A stretch of DNA of 64,000 bases, taken from an uncultured Stenotrophomonas sp. (GTDB taxonomy: Bacteria > Pseudomonadota > Gammaproteobacteria > Xanthomonadales > Xanthomonadaceae). The DNA is taken from assembly GCF_945952405.1 (NCBI RefSeq), contig NZ_CAMFIA010000007.1, positions 124,001-188,000 of the forward strand, written 5' to 3'. The notes below the pieces were generated by a model. It was given only the letters and a program-made list of their open reading frames with translations. It was not told the origin of the DNA and made no database searches. This document shows, piece by piece, positions 18,774 to 27,637 of the stretch (position 1 is the stretch's first letter; every line of letters begins with the position of its first letter). Both the position numbers and the translations under genes were made by a program.

Positions 18774-19336
18774 GTCAGGTCTTCGCCGCGCAGGCGGCGA
18801 TGCCAGCCATCCACGCCGATGCGGTCCAGGGTCTGGATGTTGCGCTCGACGATCACGTCCGGATCGGGGAACGCATCCACCGCGCGCGCCACGCTGTCTT
18901 CGCGCAGCAGATGCAGGGTGGGGAAGGGCGCCCGGTTGGTGTAGTTGCTGGCGTCGTTGGCGGCCACGCCTTCGAACTGGTAATCCGGGTGGAAGCTGGC
19001 CACCTGCAGGATGCCCTGCAGGTCCAGTGCTTCGATCGCCGCGTCGGCGTTGTCGAGGAAGTCGTTGTAGTCCAGGAAGTCGGCCAGCACCTGCGGATGC
19101 ACGATCAGCGTGGTGTCGATCTGTTCGGCCGGGGTGTCGCGCAGCAGCACCAGCTCCTCGGCCAGCTGCTCGACCAGTGCTTCCGGCGTGGTCGCATCGC
19201 TGAGCACGAAGCGGACCTGCTCCTTCACGTACACCGCCTTGGCGAACGGGCACAGGTTCAATCCGATGACGATGCGTTCCAGCCACAGGCGGGTGGCGGC
19301 GATCGGGTCATCGGTGGGCAGGTGGGAATCGGTCAT
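18770..19336 (-). CDS. DUF1415 family protein
   Basis: 188-residue cytoplasmic protein of a family of unknown function. It shows the conserved start RLWLERIVIGLNLCPFAK, then VHPQVLADFLDYNDFL, QVASFHPDYQFEG and the C-terminal PFPTLHLLRE. The Cys-Pro-Phe and His-Pro motifs hint at a redox or metal role, which is unproven. It is coupled to the downstream SDR by a 4-bp overlap and lies behind the YajQ-family gene. Confidence 0.85.
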   Translation of the reverse strand: MTDSHLPTDDPIAATRLWLERIVIGLNLCPFAKAVYVKEQVRFVLSDATTPEALVEQLAEELVLLRDTPAEQIDTTLIVHPQVLADFLDYNDFLDNADAAIEALDLQGILQVASFHPDYQFEGVAANDASNYTNRAPFPTLHLLREDSVARAVDAFPDPDVIVERNIQTLDRIGVDGWHRRLRGEDLT

Positions 19337-19411
19337 GGCGGGCGCGTCGGCTGGCGGGGCCGCCATTGTAGGCGGGTCGCCGGCAACGCGCCGTGGTGCC
19401 GCTGCCGCGGA

Positions 19412-19436
19412 GAGCGCCGGGCCGTGCCCGGCGCTC
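19412..19436. terminator. GC-rich hairpin after yajQ
   Basis: Stem GAGCGCCGGGC / GCCCGGCGCTC with a CGT loop, just after the yajQ stop on the minus strand. It has no good T-run, so termination would be partial. Confidence 0.5.
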
Positions 19437-19439
19437 AAT

Positions 19440-19922
19440 TCAGTCGCGGAAGTTGTTGAACTGCAGCGGCAGCTCGAACTTGCCGGCCTTGAGCACGGCG
19501 ATGGCGTCCTGCAGGTCGTCGCGCTTCTTGCCCTGCACGCGCAGCTTGTCGCCGTTGATCTGGCTTTCCACCTTCAGCTTGGCATCCTTCAGTGCGGCGG
19601 CGATCTTCTTGGCGATCTTCTGCTCGATGCCCTGCTTGACGGTGATCTTCTGCCGGGCCTGGGCCAGGTTGGTCTCGATGTCGCCGAATTCCAGGCTGAG
19701 CACGTCGATGCCGCGCGCGGCCAGGCGGGCACGCAGGATGTCGTTCATCTGCTTGAGCTGGAACTCGGTCGGCGCGGTCTGGTTGATGACATCGCCATCG
19801 CGTTCGAACTTGGCGTCCACGCCCTTGAAGTCGAAGCGGGTGCTCAGCTCGCGGTTGGCCTGGTCGATGGCGTTGGTCAGTTCGTGGGTGTCGACTTCGG
19901 ACACGACGTCGAAGGAAGGCAT
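19440..19922 (-). CDS. yajQ: YajQ family nucleotide-binding protein
   Basis: 160 residues, the usual length, with the start MPSFDVVSEVDTHELTNA, the FDFKG motif and the C-terminal LPLQFNNFRD. In Xanthomonas and Stenotrophomonas, members of this family have been described as cyclic di-GMP effectors that affect virulence gene expression; whether this copy is the same orthologue needs a comparison. Start fixed at 19922 by family alignment. Confidence 0.92.
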   Translation of the reverse strand: MPSFDVVSEVDTHELTNAIDQANRELSTRFDFKGVDAKFERDGDVINQTAPTEFQLKQMNDILRARLAARGIDVLSLEFGDIETNLAQARQKITVKQGIEQKIAKKIAAALKDAKLKVESQINGDKLRVQGKKRDDLQDAIAVLKAGKFELPLQFNNFRD

Positions 19923-19986
19923 GGGCGATGCTCCGCAGGATTCAGTGGTGACCATTCTATCGCGAGGGCCCGCATGGCTGCCCTCT

Positions 19987-20048
19987 GTAGAGCCGCGCCC
20001 GCGCGCGGCTGCTCTTCACAAGGCAGCCGAGCACGGGCGCGGCTCTAC
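19987..20048. repeat. Inverted SMAG pair
   Basis: A GTAG-headed GC-rich palindrome (19987 onward) faces a CTAC-ended copy (ending 20048); the arms AGAGCCGCGCCCG and CGGGCGCGGCTCT are complementary. Between yajQ and the divergent DMT transporter. Confidence 0.8.
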
Positions 20049-20077
20049 AGAAGGCGAGCACCGGGCGATAATGGGCC

Positions 20078-20974
20078 ATGAACCTGCAACGCTCCCCCTC
20101 GCGCGCAGTGGCCTGGATGGTCGCGGCGGTCGCCTGTTTCTCGCTGATGGACGCTGGCATGAAGCAGCTGTCGGCCAGCTATCCGACCCTGGAAGTGACC
20201 TTCCTGCGCGGTGCCGCCTCGCTGCCGTTCGTGCTGGTCTGGGTGCTGGTCAGTGCCGGGCCGCGTTCGCTGGTGCCGCGGCGCTGGGGCCTGCACCTGC
20301 TGCGTGGCGCGCTGGGCATGGCGATGATCGGCTGCTTCGTGTTCGCCCTGCGCGACCTGCCGCTGTCCACCGCCTACACCATCTACTTCGTCGCCCCGCT
20401 GCTGATCGCGGCGCTGTCGGTGCCGTTGCTGGGAGAACGGGTGGGACCGCGGCGCTGGGTCGCCATCGGCATTGGCCTGGTCGGCGTGCTGGTGGTGCTG
20501 CGGCCGGGCGTGGATGGCTTCATCTCGGTGCCGGGCCTGATGGTGCTGGCGGCGGCCACGGCCTATGCGGTGGCCGCCATCACGGTCAGCCTGCTGACCC
20601 GGACCGATACCTCGCAGTCGATGGTGGTCTGGTTCCTGGTGATCATGGCGATCGGCGCGGGCCTGCTGGCCCTTCCCGGCTGGGTGCCGCTGCAGCTGGC
20701 GCATGCGCCGCTGATTGCCGGCATGGGCCTGGCCGGGGCGCTGGGCCAGATTGCCCTGACCAAGGCCTTCCAGCTGGGCGAGGCATCGATGATCGCGCCG
20801 TTGGAGTACAGCGGCCTGGTCTGGGTGATCGGCTGGGACCTGGCCTTCTGGGGCCAGCTGCCGGACGGCTACACCTGGGTCGGGGCGGCGATCATTGTCG
20901 CCTCGGGTCTGTACCTGCTGCACCGCGAGCGGGTGAACCGGCAGCAGCCGCCGAAGCCGCTGGACCATCCGTGA
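20078..20974 (+). CDS. EamA/DMT-family inner-membrane transporter
   Basis: 298 residues with about ten hydrophobic segments arranged as two EamA repeats (roughly 10-140 and 150-285). Typical signatures are LRGAASLPFVLVW in the first half and LEYSGLVWVIGWDLAFWGQ in the last. Such proteins export metabolites or amino acids; the substrate is unknown. The SMAG pair just upstream lies in its leader. Confidence 0.88.
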   Translation: MNLQRSPSRAVAWMVAAVACFSLMDAGMKQLSASYPTLEVTFLRGAASLPFVLVWVLVSAGPRSLVPRRWGLHLLRGALGMAMIGCFVFALRDLPLSTAYTIYFVAPLLIAALSVPLLGERVGPRRWVAIGIGLVGVLVVLRPGVDGFISVPGLMVLAAATAYAVAAITVSLLTRTDTSQSMVVWFLVIMAIGAGLLALPGWVPLQLAHAPLIAGMGLAGALGQIALTKAFQLGEASMIAPLEYSGLVWVIGWDLAFWGQLPDGYTWVGAAIIVASGLYLLHRERVNRQQPPKPLDHP

Positions 20975-21120
20975 TCAGGTGCCGGGCAGCGGCCGGCACC
21001 GCCGGTGCGGGCGGCTTAGAACCAAAAGGAATAACATTCTGGCCCAAGGCGCGGGCGCGCGAGCGCCTGCGCTGGTAGGCTGCACGCCCCCTTCCGTCAC
21101 CCAGCCGGTGAGCCACGTCC

Positions 21121-22128
21121 GTGATCGAGTTCCAGCGCCTGCACAAATCCTATGCCGTTGCCGGCCGCCAAGTCAGCGCGCTGCAACCGCTGGACCTGAC
21201 CATCGAGGCCGGTGAGGTATTCGGCATCATCGGCCATTCCGGCGCGGGCAAGTCGACCTTGATCCGCATGATCAACCGCCTGGAAGAACCCAGTGGCGGC
21301 CGCCTGCTGATCGGCGGCGAGGATGTCACTGCGCTGGACGCAGACGGGCTGCGCGCGCTGCGCCGCCGCATCGGCATGATCTTCCAGCACTTCAACCTGC
21401 TGTCTTCGCGCACGGTGGCCGGCAACGTCGCTTTCCCGCTGGAGCTGGCCGGCACGCCGAAGGCGGAGATTGACGCACGCGTCGCCGAGCTGCTGCAGAC
21501 CGTCGGCCTGGAGGCCCACGCGCAGAAGTATCCGGCGCAGTTGTCCGGCGGCCAGAAGCAGCGCGTCGGCATCGCACGCGCGCTGGCCACGCGCCCGCAG
21601 ATCCTGTTGTGCGACGAGGCCACCAGCGCGCTGGATCCGCAGACCACGGCCTCGGTGCTGTCGCTGCTGTCGAAGATCAACCGCGAGCTGGGCCTGACCA
21701 TCGTGCTCATCACCCACGAGATGGACGTGATCCGTCGTGTCTGCGATCGCGTCGCCGTGCTCGATGCTGGCCAGATGGTCGAGACCGGCCCGGTCACCCA
21801 GGTGTTCCTGCATCCGCAGCATCCGACCACGCGCCGCTTCGTCAGCGAATCGGAGCACGTGGACGAAGGCGCGCTGCACCGTGATTTCGACGCCGTCGGT
21901 GGCCGCATCGTGCGCCTGACCTTCCTTGGTGGCGACACCTACGAACCCCTGCTCGGCAGCATCGCGCGGCAGACCGGGGTCGACTACAACATCCTGTCCG
22001 GCCGCATCGACCGGATCAAGGACACCCCGTATGGCCAGCTGGTGGTCGCCCTGGTGGGCGGTGACCAGTCGGCCGCGCAGGCCGCGTTCGTGGCGGCCGG
22101 CGTGCACGTTGAGGAGCTGCGTCGATGA
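21121..22128 (+). CDS. metN: Methionine ABC transporter ATPase
   Basis: 335 residues from a GTG start ([11 protein letters not shown]). Walker [10 protein letters not shown], signature LSGGQKQR, Walker [13 protein letters not shown]. The C-terminal 75 residues form a NIL domain ([18 protein letters not shown]), the methionine-sensing domain specific to MetN. It overlaps metI by 4 bp. No riboswitch or MetJ-type operator was recognised upstream. Confidence 0.94.
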   Translation: MIEFQRLHKSYAVAGRQVSALQPLDLTIEAGEVFGIIGHSGAGKSTLIRMINRLEEPSGGRLLIGGEDVTALDADGLRALRRRIGMIFQHFNLLSSRTVAGNVAFPLELAGTPKAEIDARVAELLQTVGLEAHAQKYPAQLSGGQKQRVGIARALATRPQILLCDEATSALDPQTTASVLSLLSKINRELGLTIVLITHEMDVIRRVCDRVAVLDAGQMVETGPVTQVFLHPQHPTTRRFVSESEHVDEGALHRDFDAVGGRIVRLTFLGGDTYEPLLGSIARQTGVDYNILSGRIDRIKDTPYGQLVVALVGGDQSAAQAAFVAAGVHVEELRR

Positions 22129-22814
22129 TCATTGCCACTGCCGGCGGTTTCTTCCGTCACCTGGATGCGGGCAAGTGGGCCGATATCGGCCAGGCCACCG
22201 TCGACACTCTGCTGATGCTGCTCGGTTCGCTGCCGCTGACCCTGGCCATCGGCCTGCCGCTGGGCGTGCTGCTTTACCTGTTCGGCGCGCCGCAGATGAA
22301 GCGTCGCCCGTTCGCCTATGGCGTGCTGGCACTGGTGGTGAACCTGCTGCGCTCGGTGCCCTTCATCATCCTGATGATCGTGCTGATCCCGGTCACCCTG
22401 TTCCTGATGGGGACGTCGCTGGGCGTGCGTGGTGCGATCGTGCCGCTGGTGATCGGCGCGGCACCGTTCTACGCGCGGCTGGTCGAGACCGCGCTGCGCG
22501 AAGTGGATCGTGGCGTGATCGAAGCGACCCAGGCGATGGGCGCCACCACCTGGCAGCTGGTCACCCGCGTGCTGCTGCCGGAAGCGCGGCCCGGCCTGAT
22601 CGCCGGCGCGACGGTCACCACCGTGGCGCTGATCGGTTTCACTGCGATGGGTGGTGCGATCGGTTCCGGTGGCCTCGGTGACCTGGCCTTCCGCGACGGC
22701 TACCAGCGCTCGCATACCGATGTGGCACTGGTCACCGTGGTCCTGCTGCTGGTGCTGGTGCAGCTGCTGCAGATGCTCGGCGACCGCCTGGTCGCGCATT
22801 ACAGCCGCAAATAA
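22125..22814 (+). CDS. metI: Methionine ABC transporter permease
   Basis: 229 residues with five predicted membrane helices and the permease EAA loop ([21 protein letters not shown]). It pairs with MetN. The binding protein MetQ, usually the next gene, is not present on either side: downstream are two SMAG repeats and a convergent lipocalin gene. Confidence 0.94.
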   Translation: MIIATAGGFFRHLDAGKWADIGQATVDTLLMLLGSLPLTLAIGLPLGVLLYLFGAPQMKRRPFAYGVLALVVNLLRSVPFIILMIVLIPVTLFLMGTSLGVRGAIVPLVIGAAPFYARLVETALREVDRGVIEATQAMGATTWQLVTRVLLPEARPGLIAGATVTTVALIGFTAMGGAIGSGGLGDLAFRDGYQRSHTDVALVTVVLLLVLVQLLQMLGDRLVAHYSRK

Positions 22815-22848
22815 TCCCGCGCCGGGTGGCGCATCGCGTGGAAACGGG

Positions 22849-22926
22849 AATGCCGGCCGCTGGCCGGCCATCGCCTCATGAGGGGGGCATCGCGCAGGAA
22901 CGGTAGTGCCGGCCGCTGGCCGGCCA
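22849..22926. repeat. Two SMAG repeats after metI
   Basis: TGCCGGCCGCTGGCCGGCCA occurs at about 22851-22870 and again at 22907-22926, the second with a complete GTAG head (22903). Each folds into an 8-bp GC stem. Confidence 0.85.
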
Positions 22927-22938
22927 TCCCGCCTGCGA

Positions 22939-23541
22939 TCAACGCGCGTTGGGTACTTCGTAGCCCAGCTTGCCGACCTGCTCGGGGTGCTGCGGCACGC
23001 GCTTGAGCTTGTCGGTGTTCACGCCGTACTCGTCGCGCAGGCGTTCAGCCAGCTCCTTGTACAGGGCCTTGTCCATGTCCGGCTTGCGCGCGAAGATCCA
23101 GGCCATCTCGCGGCCCGGGTAACCGATCAGCGCCCAGGAGTAGTCCGGCGCTACTTCCAGCACCCGCGAATGGGTCGGCACGACGCGGTAGAACCAGGTG
23201 CGCCAGCCGTGGTTGCCGCTGTCCGGATCAACGCTGGCACGCGCACGCACTTCCTGCAGCGGCTCACCGAAGCCATCGCGGTAGCGGTAGGTGATGCCGA
23301 CCTTGTGCTCGTCGCGCAGTTCGTACTCGTTGACGCTGGCAACGTGGCCGCGTTCGATGAAGTTCGGCACGCGGCCGATCACGTACCAGGTACCCATGAA
23401 GCGCTTCAGGTCGATCGGCGCATCCGGATCGGTGGCGCGTGGGACGCTGGCACGCGGCGATGGCGGCTCACTGGCGGCCATGGCGGGGCCGGCCAGGGAC
23501 AGGGCCAGCAGCACGGCGCAGAACGGGCGGATCGAAGTCAT
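22939..23541 (-). CDS. Periplasmic lipocalin-family protein (Blc-like)
   Basis: 200 residues with a cleavable signal peptide (VLLALSLAGPAMAASE) and the lipocalin hallmark FMGTWYVIGRVPNF at about 48-61. Later conserved segments are EVAPDYSWALIGYPGR and WIFARKP. E. coli Blc is a lipoprotein, whereas this one has AMA-A in place of a lipobox Cys and is probably soluble. Likely a carrier of lysophospholipid or fatty acid in the envelope. Confidence 0.85.
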   Translation of the reverse strand: MTSIRPFCAVLLALSLAGPAMAASEPPSPRASVPRATDPDAPIDLKRFMGTWYVIGRVPNFIERGHVASVNEYELRDEHKVGITYRYRDGFGEPLQEVRARASVDPDSGNHGWRTWFYRVVPTHSRVLEVAPDYSWALIGYPGREMAWIFARKPDMDKALYKELAERLRDEYGVNTDKLKRVPQHPEQVGKLGYEVPNAR

Positions 23542-23669
23542 GCGGGAGCAGGCTCAGGAGGACTTTGCCCGAGCATGGTCGACTGAGCGTGCGCGATCCG
23601 TCAATGGTGTCGCAACCTGTGAGAAGGGCCTTGCCCAAGCTGTGTTGCATTGTCCACCGGAGAATCCCC

Positions 23670-23987
23670 ATGAACGCACGTCGCGTCCGTCGCCCCGCAA
23701 CTGAACGCGTCATCCCCGAGCGTGCCGATCCGCGCCTGCTGCGCAGCGTGCAGCAGCTGGCTTTGGCCGGCGTGGCACTGGTGCTGGTGTGGCCGGCCGC
23801 GCGCGGCAGCACGGCGTGGCTGGGCTGGCTGCCGATGTGGCTGGTGGGCATGCCGCTGGCGTCCTGGTGGGCGCTGCTGCGCTTTCCGCTGCCGCGCCTG
23901 CGGCAGCGGCGTCGTACCGGTGGACAGGCCCGTCGCCGCGGGCACCCGCCATTGCAGGGCCGTCGCGCCCCGGCACCCACGGCCTGA
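23670..23987 (+). CDS. Small membrane protein of unknown function
   Basis: 105 residues. A GGAG ribosome-binding site lies 7 bp before the ATG at 23670. Two adjacent hydrophobic segments, about 27-43 (LALAGVALVLVWPAARG) and 48-67, form a helical hairpin, and the last 35 residues are very Arg-rich and probably cytoplasmic. No homology recognised. Confidence 0.6.
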   Translation: MNARRVRRPATERVIPERADPRLLRSVQQLALAGVALVLVWPAARGSTAWLGWLPMWLVGMPLASWWALLRFPLPRLRQRRRTGGQARRRGHPPLQGRRAPAPTA

Positions 23988-24056
23988 CCTTCGACACGGG
24001 GGCGGCTGTGGCGATCCATGCTAGCGTTCCACGGCTTATGACTGCCTGGAGCTGCA

Positions 24057-26153
24057 ATGTCACGACTCGCTTCCGCCTGCCTGCTGGCCGGCATGATGAC
24101 CGCTGCCTCGGTGGGGACCGCCGTGGCCGCTGAAGACACCGATCGCTACGCCTGGCTCGAGGACGTCACCGGCGACAAGCCGTTGTCCTGGGTCAAGGAG
24201 CAGAACGCCAAGTCCGAGGCGCGCCTGGCGCAGAGCCCGGCCTTCAAGCAGATGGAGGCCAGCATCCGCGAGGTGCTCGACTCCGATGCCAAGATCCCCG
24301 CCGTGCAGAAGATCGGCGACTACTACTACAACTTCTGGAAGGACCAGCAGCACGAGCGCGGCCTGTGGCGGCGCACCACGCTGGCCGAATACCGCAAGGC
24401 CTCGCCGCAGTGGGAGACCGTGCTCGATCTGGACGCGCTGAACAAGGCCGAGGGCGAAAACTGGGTCTGGCACGGGGCCGACTGCCTGCGCCCGGACTAC
24501 AGCCGTTGCCTGATCGCGCTGTCGCGCGGCGGTGCCGACGCCGACGTCACCCGCGAATTCGACCTGTCCAGCAAGAGCTGGATCAAGGACGGCTTCTTCC
24601 GTCCCGAGTCGAAGGGCGGCCTGAACTGGATCGACCGCGATACCGTGTTCGTCTACACCGATTTCGGTGCCGGCTCGATGACCACCTCCGGTTACCCGCG
24701 CGTGGCCAAGCTGTGGAAGCGCGGCACGCCGATGACCTCGGCTACCGTGGTCTACGAAGGCAAGCCGGAAGACATGTACATCGCGGCGATGCACGATGAC
24801 ACCCCGGGCTTCGAGCGCAACCTGGTCAGCCGCACGCTGGCCTTCTACAACAACGAGCTCTACCTGCGTGGCGACGACGGCACGCTGACCAAGATCGACG
24901 CGCCGAATTCGGCCGAAAAGGGCCTGCACAAGCAGTGGCTGACCCTGGAGCTGCGCGATCCGTGGACCGTGGGGGGCAAGACCTACGCGTCCGGTTCGCT
25001 GCTGGCGACCCGGCTGGACGACTTCCTGGCCGGCAAGCGCGAGTTCGACGTGCTGTTCACCCCGACCGCCACCACCTCGCTGGCGAGCGCGACCTGGACC
25101 CGGAGCCACCTGGTGCTGAACGTGCTGGACGACGTCAAGAACCGCCTGTCGGTGCTGACGCCGGGTGCCAATGGCTGGCAGACCAGCCGCTTCGTCGGTG
25201 CGCCGGCCTTCGGCACGCTGGGCGTGGCGGCGGTGGACAGCAACGACAGCGATGCGGTGTGGCTGACCGCCACCGACTACCTGACCCCGACCACCCTGGC
25301 ACTGGCCGAGATCGGCCAGGCGCCGGAAACGCTGAAGACCATGCCGGCCTTCTTCGATGGCAAGGACAAGGTGATCGAGCAGCACTTCGCCACCAGCAAG
25401 GATGGCACCCGCGTGCCGTACTTCGTGGTGCACGACAAGAAGATGAAGCTGGACGGTTCCAATCCGACCCTGCTGTATGGCTACGGCGGCTTCGAGATCT
25501 CGCTGACCCCGGCCTACTCCGGCGGCATGGGCCGCGCCTGGCTGGAGAAGGGCGGCGTGTACGTGGTCGCCAACATCCGTGGCGGTGGCGAGTACGGCCC
25601 GCGCTGGCACCAGGCGGCGCTGAAGCAGAACCGTCACAAGGCCTATGAAGACATGGCCGCGGTGGCGCGGGACCTGGTCAAGCGCAAGATCACCACCGCC
25701 AAGCACCTGGGCGTGCAGGGCGGCAGCAATGGTGGCCTGCTGACCGGCAACATGCTGACCCAGTACCCGGAGCTGTTCGGTGCGGTGGTGGTGCAGGTAC
25801 CGCTGCTGGACATGAAACGCTACAGCCACCTGCTGGCCGGTGCCTCGTGGATGGCCGAGTACGGCAACCCGGACACCAGCGACTGGGAGTTCATCAAGAC
25901 CTTCTCGCCGTACCACCTGTTCGACGCGAAGAAGAACTACCCGCCGGTGCTGTTCACCACCTCCACCCGCGATGACCGCGTGCATCCGGGCCATGCCCGC
26001 AAGATGGCGGCGAAGATGATCGACGCCGGCAAGGACGTGACCTACTACGAGAACATCGAAGGTGGCCACGGCGGCGCAGCCAACAATGCGCAGGCCGCGC
26101 ATATGTCGGCACTGGCCTACAGCTTCCTGTGGGAACGCCTGGGCGGTAAATAA
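24057..26153 (+). CDS. Exported prolyl oligopeptidase family (S9A) serine peptidase
   Basis: 698 residues with a signal peptide (LASACLLAGMMTAASVGTAVAA). The N-terminal region (to about 400) is a beta-propeller and the C-terminal part an alpha/beta hydrolase: nucleophile Ser in GGSNGG near residue 556, charge-relay His in EGGHGG near the end, and RGGGEYG before the nucleophile. Probably periplasmic peptide processing. A clear terminator follows. A second, different S9 peptidase lies at 27638. Confidence 0.92.
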   Translation: MSRLASACLLAGMMTAASVGTAVAAEDTDRYAWLEDVTGDKPLSWVKEQNAKSEARLAQSPAFKQMEASIREVLDSDAKIPAVQKIGDYYYNFWKDQQHERGLWRRTTLAEYRKASPQWETVLDLDALNKAEGENWVWHGADCLRPDYSRCLIALSRGGADADVTREFDLSSKSWIKDGFFRPESKGGLNWIDRDTVFVYTDFGAGSMTTSGYPRVAKLWKRGTPMTSATVVYEGKPEDMYIAAMHDDTPGFERNLVSRTLAFYNNELYLRGDDGTLTKIDAPNSAEKGLHKQWLTLELRDPWTVGGKTYASGSLLATRLDDFLAGKREFDVLFTPTATTSLASATWTRSHLVLNVLDDVKNRLSVLTPGANGWQTSRFVGAPAFGTLGVAAVDSNDSDAVWLTATDYLTPTTLALAEIGQAPETLKTMPAFFDGKDKVIEQHFATSKDGTRVPYFVVHDKKMKLDGSNPTLLYGYGGFEISLTPAYSGGMGRAWLEKGGVYVVANIRGGGEYGPRWHQAALKQNRHKAYEDMAAVARDLVKRKITTAKHLGVQGGSNGGLLTGNMLTQYPELFGAVVVQVPLLDMKRYSHLLAGASWMAEYGNPDTSDWEFIKTFSPYHLFDAKKNYPPVLFTTSTRDDRVHPGHARKMAAKMIDAGKDVTYYENIEGGHGGAANNAQAAHMSALAYSFLWERLGGK

Positions 26154-26162
26154 GCAGAACGG

Positions 26163-26188
26163 AAAACGCCGCCCCAGGGCGGCGTTTT
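26163..26188 (+). terminator. Rho-independent terminator
   Basis: 12-bp arms AAAACGCCGCCC (26163-26174) and GGGCGGCGTTTT (26177-26188) immediately after the peptidase gene, followed by a T-run. Confidence 0.9.
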
Positions 26189-26197
26189 TCATTACCG

Positions 26198-26269
26198 GTA
26201 GTGCCGGCCGCTGGCCGGCAACTGCATCATTCACGCATTCCCGGGTTGCCGGCCAGCGGCCGGCACTAC
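26198..26269. repeat. Inverted SMAG pair
   Basis: GTAGTGCCGGCCGCTGGCCG at 26198 faces its reverse complement ending CACTAC at 26269; between two convergent genes. Confidence 0.9.
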
Positions 26270-26271
26270 CG

Positions 26272-27465
26272 TCAACGTGATCCTTGCCAGCGCTTCAGCC
26301 CGCGCGCGATGCGTTCCACCGCTTCCTGCAGCCGCGGCACCTCCTGGGTATAGGCCAGGCGCACATGCTGGTTCGCGCGATGGAAGCCGAAATCCAGGCC
26401 CGGGGTGAACGCCACGTGCTCGGTTTCCAGGAAGTGCGCACAGAACGCCTGCGCGTCGTCGGTGAACGCGCTGACATCGGCGTACAGGTAGAACGCGCCC
26501 TGCGGCTCGACCTCGATGCGGAAACCCAGCTCTCGCAGCGCCGGCAGCAGGAAGTCGCGGCGCTGGCGGAACGCTTCGCGGCGCTGTTCGAAGATCGCCA
26601 TCGATTCGCTGCTGAAGCAGGCGAGGGCGGCGTGCTGGGCGATGCTCGATGCGCTGATGTACAGGTTCTGCGCCAGCTTCTCCAGGTCCGCTACCGCCGC
26701 CGGGGGCGCTACCAGCCAGCCCAGCCGCCAGCCGGTCATGCCGAAATACTTGGAGAAGCTGTTCAGCACGAAGGCGCCGTCGTCCACCTGCAGCACGCTG
26801 GGCGCATCCAGGCCATAGGTCAGGCCGTGGTAGATCTCGTCCACCACCAGATGGCCGCCACGCGCGTGCAGGGCCTGCGACAGTGCCGCCAGTTCGTCGG
26901 CGGAGAGCACGGTGCCGGTCGGGTTGGCCGGGGAAGCGACCAGTGCGCCGACACTGTCGGCATTCCAGTGCTGCTGCACCAGTGACGGGGTCAGCTGGTA
27001 GGCCGTGTCCGGGCCGACCGGTACCAGCTGCGCGCCGCCTTCCACCAGGCGCAGGAAGTGGCGGTTGCACGGATAACCAGGGTCGGCCAGCAGCCAATGG
27101 CGGCCGGGATCGACCAGCAGGCTGCTGGCCAGCAGCAGCGCACCGGAGCCGCCGGGAGTGACCAGGATGCGTTCGGGATCGATGTCCAGCCCGTAGTGGC
27201 TGCGATAGAAGCCGCTGATCGCCTGGCGCAGGGCTGGCAGGCCGCGCGCGGCGGTGTAGCGGGTATGGCCAGCGCCCAGCGCGGCCTGGCCGGCGCGCAC
27301 GATCGGCTCGGCGGTGGTGAAGTCCGGTTCGCCGATCTCCAGGTGGATCACATCGTGGCCGGCCTGTTCCAGCGCCTGCGCGCGGGCCAGCAGGGACATC
27401 ACGTGGAACGGTGCGATTTCATGGCTGCGCCGGCTGTAGCCCGGCGTGTGGGGCAGGGTACTCAT
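26272..27465 (-). CDS. Class I/II PLP-dependent aminotransferase
   Basis: 397 residues of the aspartate-aminotransferase fold I family. PLP Lys is in NSFSKYFGMTGWRLGW near residue 236; other markers are LEIGEPDFTTAEP, SPANPTGTVL and VVDEIYHGLTYG. The start MSTLPHTPGYSRRSHEI at 27465 is chosen by family N terminus. The amino donor and acceptor are not clear; some relatives act on aromatic or alanine-type substrates. Confidence 0.9.
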   Translation of the reverse strand: MSTLPHTPGYSRRSHEIAPFHVMSLLARAQALEQAGHDVIHLEIGEPDFTTAEPIVRAGQAALGAGHTRYTAARGLPALRQAISGFYRSHYGLDIDPERILVTPGGSGALLLASSLLVDPGRHWLLADPGYPCNRHFLRLVEGGAQLVPVGPDTAYQLTPSLVQQHWNADSVGALVASPANPTGTVLSADELAALSQALHARGGHLVVDEIYHGLTYGLDAPSVLQVDDGAFVLNSFSKYFGMTGWRLGWLVAPPAAVADLEKLAQNLYISASSIAQHAALACFSSESMAIFEQRREAFRQRRDFLLPALRELGFRIEVEPQGAFYLYADVSAFTDDAQAFCAHFLETEHVAFTPGLDFGFHRANQHVRLAYTQEVPRLQEAVERIARGLKRWQGSR

Positions 27466-27561
27466 GCGCCCATGGTACGCCGCGCGCCGCGGCAGTGCCG
27501 GCCATCGGCGGGCATTGGCCGGGGTTCGTTCAAGCCGGGGTTGCCGCATCGCCGCGATTGC

Positions 27562-27595
27562 GGTCAGATCCCTGTTCGGGAAAAGGGAGCTGACC
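27562..27595. repeat. GGTCAGATCCCT inverted repeat, copy 1
   Basis: GGTCAGATCCCT (27562-27573) pairs with AGGGAGCTGACC (27584-27595), one mismatch. A related element is at 35492-35529. It lies in the leader of the downstream peptidase gene. Confidence 0.7.
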
Positions 27596-27637
27596 CCGTT
27601 CAAGACCATTGCATTGATGCGCCTGGAGCCTTATTTC

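Noticed and set aside
20975..21120. Region upstream of metN examined for a SAM riboswitch or MetJ/SahR-type operator.
   Set aside because: No conserved riboswitch core or operator repeat was found.
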